Positions 35,001 to 43,509 of a DNA stretch of 64,000 nucleotides are shown in pieces. The stretch comes from Dermacentor variabilis (Eukaryota > Arthropoda > Arachnida > Ixodida > Ixodidae): positions 26,247,868 to 26,311,867 of the forward strand of contig NW_027460291.1 in NCBI RefSeq assembly GCF_050947875.1, read 5' to 3'. Position 1 is the stretch's first letter, and the number at the start of each line of letters is the position of its first letter. Under the pieces are notes generated by a model. That model was given only the letters and a program-made list of their open reading frames with translations. It made no database searches and had not been told where the DNA came from. The translations under genes were made by a program, and so were the position numbers.

Positions 35001-36990
35001 GGTAACGAACTCCGAAGAAGCGTTCACTGTACACAAGAAAGCGCGCCCGTCGATGGCGTGAACGAGGGACCAACACATACTTCCTAATCGCCTTGTTATG
35101 ATCTGGCTCGACAAGAGCGCTGCATGATAACATCCGGACACGTGAAGAAGTCACAGGAGTAAACATGGCTGTCCGACCAGGCAGAAACACACCTTCAGAC
35201 AGCGAAAACACGTCTTATAGACGGGCTGGAAATCAAGTATGGCAATTGGCAATGTGGTTCCTTAGTAAAATCTCTTTATTCCCACAGTCAAGTGTAGCGC
35301 TGCATTCATGTAGGAAATCTATGCCTCAAATAATATCATGAGTTGCATGAAGCAATAAATTGAACTCGGCTCTCAAACTATGTCCTCCGATCGCAACGAA
35401 AACTAAACAAACACCAACAGGGCGCAATGTTTCACCTCCAACTCCATGAAAAGTTTCTTCGCGATCACACACGAACCCAACTTTCTGTCTGAAGCGATTT
35501 TGGAAGCGAAGGCTCATAACGGAAACAGCGGCACCCGTATCGACGAGAGCAGTAGTATTTCCACAGTTTATATACACAGACACCTTGTACTTCAGCATAA
35601 CAAGAGGCGGAGAAACTGGCGAGTCCGACCATCTCGCGACTGCACCTCCGTCGGCCGCATCAGCTAGTTTCCCAGCTGCGGCGGGGAAGGCAACCGACGA
35701 CGGCGCGGGGATGGCGAACGGCGCAATAGGGTCGGCGGCGGTGTAAGGCTGCGCTCGGAGACAGGGGACTAATCGCGGGATTAATACGACCACTGTTGCC
35801 GCAGAGGATGGACTCCAAATGGCGCGGGCGCGTCTTGTACACACGAGCTGTGTAGGCCGAAAAACGTGGCGCTCGCTGCAGGCGACGACGACAAAAGCGC
35901 GCAATATACCCTCAGAAACCGCAAGCTTAGCAGACGGGTATGCCATGGTTGAAACTAAACGGAGCAGGTACGCGTGACGCCGGGTATGATTCCGCAGGAG
36001 CATGTCGTGGCATCGGATTTCCCGCGGCAACACGTCCTGTTGGGTAGTATTCTGTAGTGTCACGACGGACTGGTGAGGACTGGCGGCAACTGAGATTCGC
36101 CGGGAGAGACAGATAGCTCGTGCTATTTAAGTAAGGTCCTTCAGAAGGCGTTCGGCGCTCGATGAGACGTTCTCGCGACCAGGACGGAGGTTCGCAAAGG
36201 TACTCATCACACGCGCCACTGATAACTAGGGCCTACTCCATGAAGTCGAGCTAGCTCATCTTGATGCACTCGACGCACTATCGAGGCGATGTCATCGTAG
36301 GCTGCGACGTCCATACTTGCAACTGTGGTGACGTTGTCCAAGCGCCCGAACTTCCACTGCTGCTTGAATTCGGAAGGACTGTTCAGGTTTTCTTTTGTTA
36401 TTAAAAAAATGTAGACGGCTTCAGCGATGCCTTTTAACAGATGTCCAACTTTGTCTTCATCCGGAATATTCGCGTTTACAATTCCGCATAGCGGCAGTAT
36501 TCCTTCGGTATACGTTGTACACGCTTCACCAGGCAATTGGGCTCTGTGCGAAAGCATTTGTTCCGCTTTCTTTTTGGAATTCCTGTCGCCAAAGCAGGCT
36601 TTGAATTCGTAGATAAAAGTTCCCCAAGTGGACAGCACGCGTTCTTAATTGTCAAACCAAAGTAGAGTGGTACCGGCGGGAAAAAATGCAACGTTCACAA
36701 GCTGCACTGACGTACTCCACCCGTTATTGCCGGCTTACTTATTCGTAGTGTCTCAGCCACTCATCCACGTCTTCATCTGCGTTACCTGAGAATATGCGTG
36801 GTTCCGGCGTCCACTAGCTAGTTTGCCTTGGTCACTGGCTGGCTTGAACGATGCCTTCTTCGATAGTGTTCGTTGACAGGCCGGTTTGGGCGTCGGTCAC
36901 GCTTGTTGGCTCTGGCGGTAGTCCAGCCAGGCATCTGCTTCTTCGATGATCTCGTAGCAGTGGGTTGTCCAGGGCCTCCAATACCCAGCG
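32050..36990 (-). pseudogene. gypsy gag-pol of element D
   Basis: Gag runs from about 36990 (PRIFSGNADEDVDEWLRHYE near 36750; FKACFGDRNSKKKAEQML; DEDKVGHLLKGIAEAVYIFL near 36440). Protease is at 35540-35330 (TALVDTGAAVSVMS, the DTG/A active site). RT is in pieces at 34767-34038, with YVDK (about 34265) where YLDD is expected, so the catalytic box has lost an Asp. RNase H is at about 33840-33570 (VHTDASGVGVGAVLVQF, TQLECLAVLFAIHKFRSYMY). The integrase zinc/linker begins after the nested insertion (33283-32990). The core is at 32904-32545 (VISDRGRQFTADV, ALTERTNRTLVNML), and the C-terminus at 32540-32200 is in a shifted frame. Many stops. Confidence 0.9.
33298..33460 (-). mobile_element. Penelope-type palindrome C
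   Basis: A 163-bp insert between two copies of AAAGTCAGGAA (33287-33297 and 33461-33471). It is almost all one hairpin: arms 33337-33390 and 33399-33455 around a loop of about 8 bp. The tail, read on the minus strand after the arm, is GAAGATGCATTACCAACAAA, related to tails at the other PLE loci. No coding sequence. Without the insert and one duplication the gypsy frame between RNase H and integrase continues. Confidence 0.8.
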
Positions 36991-37001
36991 CGTCCACCAC
37001 T

Positions 37002-37137
37002 TGTTATCAATGTAGAATTGATTTATTTACAGTGAAAAGGGTAGAGAAGACGTGGGACAGTCCGTAACAGCCAATCACCCCAAAACCCTTGCGGTGTTTC
37101 TTCTTACTTTTCCACGCTCTTTCAGTGTGGCGTTACA
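37002..37137 (-). repeat. 5' LTR of gypsy element D
   Basis: 136 bp, partner of 31897-32032. The sequence just inside on the minus strand is AGTGGTGGACGCGCTGGG, the likely primer binding site beginning TGGTGGACGCG. Confidence 0.88.
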
Positions 37138-37570
37138 ACACTATACAACGTACTGGAGCGCATTGAAATGCAGTTTTGCAGCCTAGAGAGGATACATCCG
37201 ACGCGTATACGTACATTGAGGGCCCAGGTAAAAGGCGCAGCAGCGCCACCTGTGCGTTTCTGGGAAAGCTGCTTCACCGCGGAGCTTTCCCACAGCCCAC
37301 TAGCCCTAGTGTAGTACAACAAGCGTTCATGCGCTCGCTCCGAGACCGGTTTCGCATGGCATGTCTGGTGAATTGGATTGGATCGGAGCGGCAGCTCTGT
37401 CTACAGAATGGTACGTTCGGATCCAATCCGCAGTCTTTCCATAACATGGCGCTTGCAATGGGAGCTTCGGCTGTTGCGTTGGCATTGCTTGAGGAGGAAC
37501 CATAGCTGTTAGAGGTGCGAAATGCGTTTGAAGAGATGGCAGAAAGCGAATTCCGGTGAGCATTCTTCGT
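37138..37570. other. stretch without recognised gene
   Basis: Lies between gypsy element D and LINE B. The frames present show no recognised homology; it may be a further decayed upstream part of LINE B. Confidence 0.35.
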
Positions 37571-39900
37571 GAGGATCGGTTTGTCTTTCCTGCAAAGACG
37601 GAGGCCCTACTGATACACCCAAGGGCCGTCTCCCACCTCAGCTTCCACTAGCTTAGAATCGCCACCGACCCCCTTTTCTGGAAGCACACGGTGACCTACC
37701 TTGGTCTCACCATGGACGACCAGCTATCGTAAATCCAGGCTATTAAAGCCTTCAGCGCGAAGGCTCGCCGAGTACATTCCGCTGTGGGCCGATTACTCGA
37801 ACGAGACCGAGGGTACTATACCAAGTATGCCCTCCGCCTGAACAAGTATGCACCAACATCGTCCTTGTTGTATGGCACTCAAGGCACTCCAAGGTCGCCG
37901 GAACAGTGGCAGAGGCCGGTGAATGGCCACTGTCACTGCTCATGTTGCAGCCCGTACTGGGGCATATTGACAGGCTACACCGAACACCAGGCAGATGGCC
38001 AAGCTCTCCTAGCCTGGCTCTGAAGCCTACCGGCTTCACGGATGGGCAGGCTGTGCCGCCTCTACGAGGAGACAGTTCCTCACCTACCTATGCCAGCGGC
38101 TCTTCCACCTCCCCATCACCGACCTCCGGACGTGACCCTCTCCCTGAAGGGGACACCCAAGCGGAGTGCAACAGCCGCATCCCTGCAGCAGGCGGCCGCC
38201 TCAAAGCTCCAGAAAGAGTTGGAAGGACACTTGCTTGTGGTGTTCACGGATAATTCAGTCTTCCCCAGCAGGTCCGCTGCAGCGGCGTGCACAGTTACAG
38301 CCCTCTCCTGTGACAGGCAGTGCCGGCTCCCCTTTACAGTGAGTTCTACTGCAGCTGAGCTCGTGGAGCTGACAATGCTACCGACCTCCTTGCTGAGCAT
38401 CCTCCCCAGCAGCCGGTGGCTGCAGTGTGCAACTCTAAGCCAGCGCTCCAGGCCCTCGCTAACCCACGGCGGTCAGGACTTAAGGGGTGCTGCTGCTTAT
38501 CAAGCTCACAGCTCTTGCCACCGCAGGAATCTCACTATTGTGATGGAATTAGTGTAACTGAATTTACAAAACAAACGGCTTTTTTATACCTGTCTGTGTT
38601 ATGCTTTTGTCAAATATACCACATAGTTATGTAAGCAACGAACGCGGCACCGTCATTTTTCTCAGAAAACAAGGTGCCTCAAAGACATTGAGGAGACATT
38701 CCCGCAAACGGCGGCCTGTATGCCTGCAGCCTCGCCGCAACTCCCGGTTCGACCCCTTTCGCTGAACGCAGGCATCTCCCTCCGCCTCGATTCCCGCGTT
38801 TAACGACCCCAGCGGTGTACAGTAGCCATTGTCGTTGAGAGAGTAAAATTGCCTTTCAAGGAGAAAGGTTGTGTGTCTGTTTGCTCCCCCAAGTTCGCGA
38901 AGCGCCCTCTTTGCGTGGGCGCCGCTTGGGGCTAGTGTGCGCCTGTGCATTTCTTTGCGTCGCGTGTTTATGTTCCACAGTGGCACGTTCGCGGGCCGCT
39001 GCCGATCAGAGCTACTTTTTTTAACCAAGTGCGTGGTTAGCTAGCTGAGTCCGTGGTCGAGAATTTATTTACATTTATGTACTTAAGTTCGCCATTTTTT
39101 ATAGCGTTACGGAAGTGGGCTGTCATTGTGTCCTGTCATCATAAAGTCGGCCAATATTATTCTACTTCGTCAGCATTTGGGCCCATCACTAGCCCAGAAG
39201 GCTATGGGTCCGACCAACTGCGTGGGTACCGGCTTTCAGAACTAATACTAAAGAGTATCTCGTAAAAAAACAAAAAATAGCCTTCCACTGGCTGCACTCA
39301 TGCGTCGGGATAGCCGGTAACGAGGAGACGGATACATATGCCAAAGTTGCCCACCACGATGCAGTCCTGGTTACCAGAACGGTAGCGGTTTCGAACTACA
39401 CGAGATACCGGCTACGGTGCCTGCCCACCTCCATTCACCCGTTCGCCCGACTGGCTGGTGGCAAGGGCTCCAAGTCGCTTACAGAGAAAGTCCTATCAAG
39501 AGGAGGCCGTTCCACACTCCTGCGCTTGCGGTAGGCTTCACCTGAACTGCGGCCTGACTGTTCGCCAAGGGCCGCACCACGTCACCTGCCTGCAAGAAAT
39601 AAAACCCCCGAGACTCTGGAGCATCTTCTCCGTACTTGCCCATCCTTGGCGCAGGAACGCTTGATAGTCATCACCATTTACAGGCATCACGGCCTTGCAG
39701 CGGCCACAGAGACTTACCTGCTATTCCCGGTCTGTCCCTGGCTCCCTGCGCTGCGAATTTATATATTACACTGGAATCGCCACCCTATGATGGCCCGCTG
39801 CAACACTGACCACTTTGCTGAGGACTGCCACCTGCTGGGCATAGTGGAGTCTATAAGGCCTGATCCTCCATCTTTCTGTGTCATCTTTCACTTCCCATTC
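37570..39900 (+). mobile_element. I-like LINE fragment B with RNase H
   Basis: The plus strand starts in the last RT motifs (PAKTEALLIHPRAVSHLSF, about 37598; VTYLGLTMDDQL; AFSAKARRVHSAVGRLLERD; YALRLNKYA) and runs through a linker (AEAGEWPLSLLMLQPVLGHI, about 37906) into RNase H (LLVVFTDNSVFPSRSAAAAC, about 38235; SSTAAELVEL). RNase H is split by about 740 bp at 38540-39275 and resumes FHWLHSCVGIAGNEETD (39283). A Cys/His end with PETLEHLLRTCP follows (about 39610). Frameshifts and stops are frequent. The right end is approximate. Confidence 0.85.
38540..39275. mobile_element. unidentified insert in LINE B RNase H
   Basis: About 735 bp separates two halves of one RNase H domain. The right edge is A-rich (CGTAAAAAAACAAAAAATAG), suggesting a poly(A)-ended retroposon in plus orientation. 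No protein, LTR or SINE head was recognised. No clear target duplication. Confidence 0.5.
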
Positions 39901-39910
39901 CCTCTCCCCT

Positions 39911-40236
39911 GATGACGCTTCGCCGTCTCCCTAATGGGTTGCAGAATCGAGCATCTTTCCCTTCTTTGGATCACTACGTCTTCCTCGCCCAGCTAGTGTC
40001 TTGGATGCGCTTTGGCTGGAAACACTTCAAGGGACAAACTCGCCTTTCTAACACTTTCACGGCGCTCCCCACAAGGTTTAGCGCCCTTCGATTTATTCAG
40101 CCGCGTTGCCTTCTCTGCAGCATTCCTTCCTCTTAGCATGCTTTCTGGTGCTCATTTCCGAGCCTCCCACTCGAATTTCGAGCTTAACGGCACTCATATC
40201 GTCAATCGCGATTGTCATCTAAACCTCGTAGTCTGA
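39911..40236 (-). repeat. dispersed gag-like repeat, copy 2
   Basis: Reverse complement of part of 46430-46760: the plus-strand blocks TTTCACGGCGCTCCCCACAA, CGATTTATTCAGCCGCGTTG and TTCTCTGCAGCATTCC correspond to TTTCACTGCCCTGTCCGAAG, CGCTTTATTCGGCCGCTTTG and ATCTCTGCAGCACTATT of the other copy read in reverse. Family not identified; see 46280-47030. Confidence 0.6.
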
Positions 40237-40239
40237 ATT

Positions 40240-41355
40240 ATTTTCGGGCAAATCATCCCTATCGTTGCCACCATCCACTGGCAGAGAGCTTAAAACAGTT
40301 CGGGACAAATCAGGTATTTTCTTTGGTGGAACGAAGCTCACTAACCTGGGAGCTGTTCACAACTCCACTGCCATGCCTACATTGTGCTTTATAGTACTTT
40401 TCTGGCCGACGGAACTCTTCACTGGTGATCGTGTCTAATGAGTCGAGGTAACTTCTGCAAGAGCTACCTTGGCAACGTACTCCCTTGATAATGATGCCAA
40501 ATCGTCACAGCTGGCCTAGCTGCTTTTCTAGCGTTTCGTTGGCGCAATATCTCGTCGCGCTAAATCCGGTCGTCATAAACTGCCTCCTCAGCAACTACGC
40601 CACTGTAGGCATCTGGCATCACCCCTGAACGTGCATCTAAGGTCACAGAGATTAGCGTCTCTTCCTACCATCGGTAGAACCGTTTGTGCTACTTCTGCGA
40701 ACCTTCTGTGCACCACTTCTACGGGCGCTTGACATTTCTCATGCTTTGCCTGTTCCATTCTGCCTTTTTTGCTTACCTGACAACTTGTTTACTGCCTAAT
40801 TTCGTTGTTTTCTTGCCGAATTCGTTCATGCTGCTGCCTTTCGTGCACTTCGTGTTGCATATTTTTTTTTCGTTTAGAATTGTGGAAATATTCTATGTAC
40901 TCCTCATTGCTATTGCTTTCTGAAATAGCCTTAAGAATTTTTGCTTCTTACCTGTCATCATCTACCTTTACGTCGACCTCCTCCCAGAAACTTAAGAAGC
41001 TACCCCTCGTCAAACTCATGAGACTCATGGCCACTACTTTATGCTTTGGCTCAGCTGTGCCGCAATATGTACTTGCTGCGAAATCCGCAGAATTCACAAT
41101 GCAAATAAAGAATGCCTGTGGTTTAGTCCTGTTTTCCCAAGAGAATTTGAAGCGGTGGCTGCAGGTTTCATGCCACCACTGCATCCAGTTGTTGTGACTC
41201 CGCGTAGCGTTTTTCCCAGGAATCCTCCTGGCACATAGATTAGTACGTCAGAAAGAAGGACATATTTTCAATGGCTCCAGATATGGAAACCCACTCGATC
41301 TGGGAGCACTTAAACATCCGAGTACACATCAGGACGCCCTCAAGGCACCAAAGAT
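40240..41355. other. stretch without recognised gene
   Basis: AT-rich toward 40700-40930, with a hydrophobic frame at 40684-40923 that looks like low-complexity translation. No homology recognised. Confidence 0.35.
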
Positions 41356-41793
41356 GTAAAGTTTCAACATGGCCAAAGGCATTAACTTGACCTTTACCAC
41401 GAGGCCACCCCCATTCATCAGCACCCATCCTGAAGTCAATGCAGCGTTGAAGCCGAAATTGACGGGACCTGACAGCCTGAACTAATGATAAAAGGGGTCA
41501 ACATCGAATGCTACCGTGGGAACGGCATCGAAATGGCATTCCCAGATTCCTATGTGCTTGCTAAATATGCGGGGGCATATGTACAACAGGCGGAATGGTG
41601 TCGTATTGTGGGCGGGATATTGCGACTAATTTGGCGATTGTGATTGGCCGCGATAGAGTCATCAGATTCCCTATTCTAGTCACCTGTAGAAGACAACGGT
41701 ATTAAAAGCAGATAATTTTGGTCCAGTGAGGTGGGGATGACGTGTCCTGATGTGAACTGAGGCACTTAACATTGTTTTCGAGGAATATAGCAG

Positions 41794-42026
41794 ACCCGCT
41801 GTGGTTGCTCAGTGGCTATGGTGTTCGGCTGCTGAGCACGAGGTCGCGGGATCGAATCCCGGCCACGGCGGCCGCATTTCGATGGGGGCGAAATGCGAAA
41901 ACACCCGTGTACTTAGATTTAGGTGCACGTTAAAGAACCCCAGGTGGTCGAAATTTCCGGAGTCCCCCACTACGGCGTGCCTCATAATCAGGAAGTGGTT
42001 TTGGCACATAAAACCCCATAATTTTA
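41794..42026 (+). mobile_element. Ruka tick SINE, copy 2
   Basis: A well preserved copy. Head: GTGGTTGCTCAGTGGCTATG (A box) and GGTCGCGGGATCGAATCCC (B box), both matching pol III internal promoter boxes. Then CCACGGCGGCCGCATTTCGA and GTGCACGTTAAAGAACCCC, ending CCCATAATTTT. Target duplication GGA(A/T)TATAGCAG at 41782-41793 and 42028-42039. Confidence 0.95.
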
Positions 42027-42027
42027 A

Positions 42028-42211
42028 GGATTATAGCAGCAGAACCTAAGGAACACGGACACAGAAAGAACGAATGGACGTGGACGCAACTGCGTAGCGT
42101 TCGTTGCGCAGTTGCGTCTGCGTCTATTTGTTCTTTCTGTATCCGTGTTTCTCAAGTTCTGCTGCTACAATCCCCGAAGAATGAACCAACTAGCTCAGTT
42201 AAACACCCTTC
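42028..42211 (+). mobile_element. Penelope-type palindrome D
   Basis: Two arms of about 60 bp (42034-42094 and 42098-42163; GCAGAACCTAAGGAACACGG against its inverted copy near 42150) meet around a very short loop at the GTAGCGTTCGTT region. The right tail is GAATGAACCAACTAGCTCAG, nearly identical to the tail of PLE E at 63411-63436. Remnants of a target duplication (CTGAGGCACTTA on the left at 41757, CTGACGCTTA on the right at 42212) frame the PLE plus the SINE nested at its left edge. Confidence 0.75.
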
Positions 42212-42379
42212 TGACGCTTAGTGTGCTCCTGCATGTAGTGAACTTCCATATCTGGAACCAGTGTAAATAATGCAAAATAAACCCTTTTTCTTTCATCACT
42301 ACTACCAGACACGCTCGTTGATGGGCTAGGTGAATTCCTGGCCCAAACACTACCTGAAAACCCAGCAAACCGGTTGGAA

Positions 42380-42645
42380 ACGGTGAGATTAAGAACGCAG
42401 TCCTCACGATCTAGGATCGACATACCTGGGAACCTTCGCAAGCACAAAGTAAACTGCGGACGGAAGCATGACTTCTGTGGAGCCAGGATCTGCAGAGCTC
42501 CTGTCCGGGGCTCAGGGAGGACAACCGTCGCAGTAAATGCGTCAAGTCTTGGGTGATTCCAGGAAATTTCAAGGAAGACCAGCAGAAAGCAGTCCTCGCG
42601 ATCTCGGATCGGCGGACCTGGGAACATGACTCTGGCAGACACGAC
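42380..42645 (+). repeat. internal duplication in the leader of gypsy element E
   Basis: GCAGTCCTCACGATCTAGGA with CCTGGGAACCTTCGC (42395-42440) recurs as GCAGTCCTCGCGATCTCGGA with CCTGGGAACATGACTC (42588-42630), a period of about 193 bp between LTR and gag. Confidence 0.6.
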
Positions 42646-42793
42646 TTTCGGAAGTTCGCGGTTGGGTGAGTGCTTGAGTGACTACGTTTTGCAGGACAAT
42701 AAGGACTGAGTTCTATCGAGAAATTTGCTGTTATCGATCGCCTCCGGTGGTGCGGTCAATACAGGGAAAGTTGTAGTCAGCTCTCGGAAAAGC

Positions 42794-43505
42794 ATGGATA
42801 TCACAGTGTTAAAGAAAAAGCAGCTGTTGCTATCGACTGCAGAGCTCAGTATGGATATTAACCATAAGTTTTGGAAGCCAGAAATTCGTACAGCGGTTGA
42901 CGAAGTGGGTTCGAGGAGGACGAGCTCACGGATGCCTACGAAAAGATATGTCACGAGAAGGAAGAGAAGGAGAGCTCGTGGAAAGAAACAGCGGAAAAGA
43001 AGGATCACAAGACGAAAGAGAGGAAGAGAAGGAGCGCAAAACGAAAGAAAGAGAGGAAGAAAAGGAAGGCGAGAGGAAAGAAAGAGCCTAAGAGAACGAG
43101 TGGCAGGAAGAGATGGAACAAGTGCAGGCCGAAATTGAGCTCGCGAAAATAAAACTAGAGCAAGCGAGATTAGTACGTGGTGCGGATGCAGCGCCGGCAC
43201 TAACGGAAACAATGAAAATGCCGAGTTTCCTTCAGCCGTAAAAACAGGCGATGACATTGGTCTCCACTTGATTAATGAACGGATTTCTGAGAAGCAATCA
43301 TTTCACCAAGACACATTGCCGGAGGGGTTGCTTGCGTTGCCGCCGGGTGAAGCCTAGCAGCTCGTAGCCCCACTGAGCGCAACCTATTGAGGCGTGTTCT
43401 GGTCAGTGATGGAGAGTTTGTTCGCAAAATACAAGCTTTCCACAGAGGGACCTTGCGGAGATGTCGAGGCAGTAGCGGCAGTCTTCAATGGGCTACAGGA
43501 AGGCT
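42794..43505 (+). pseudogene. gypsy element E gag, truncated
   Basis: The ATG at 42794 opens MDITVLKKKQLLLSTAELS, a SAP-like N-terminus seen in several tick gypsy gags (KPEIRTAVDEVG). It then frameshifts into a charged Glu/Lys/Arg coiled coil (about 42940-43090). The nucleocapsid-side region follows: EWQEEMEQVQAEIELAKIKL (about 43100), then MPSFLQP, and a piece with KYKLSTEGPCGDVEAVAAVF. The frame is broken several times. The gene stops at about 43508 where a minus-strand LINE has inserted with its poly(A) end. Confidence 0.75.
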
Positions 43506-43509
43506 ACCC

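Larger units (their letters stand above)
31897..37137 (-). mobile_element. Ty3/gypsy element D with 136-bp LTRs
   Basis: A 5241-bp minus-strand element between direct repeats 31897-32032 and 37002-37137, both exactly 136 bp, beginning TGTAACGCC and ending with TAACA on the minus strand. Gag, protease, RT, RNase H and integrase occur in order. A 163-bp palindromic PLE insertion lies between RNase H and integrase (33298-33460). No exact target duplication was found. The LTRs have diverged clearly, so the insertion is old. Confidence 0.92.
41360..42365 (+). repeat. LTR of gypsy element E, with nested PLE and SINE
   Basis: Aligns with the solo LTR at 57930-58520. Shared blocks: CCCATTCATCAGC, AGAAGTCAATGCAGCG-like, GCGATTGTGATTGGCCGCGA, GACGTGTCCTGATGTGAACT, CTCCTGCATG and a polyadenylation region with AATAAA (42276-42281). 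About 440 bp of foreign sequence (41770-42211) interrupts it: a Ruka SINE and a PLE palindrome. A gag gene follows at 42794, so this is the 5' LTR. Confidence 0.75.

Noticed and set aside
41794..41870. A tRNA gene at the Ruka head
   Set aside because: The pol III boxes are good, but the unit continues into the conserved Ruka body and has target duplications, which marks it as a SINE.
42897..43091. A host protein with a Glu/Lys-rich coiled coil
   Set aside because: The charged stretch fits the gag of the gypsy element that follows its own LTR; flanking frames agree with that.
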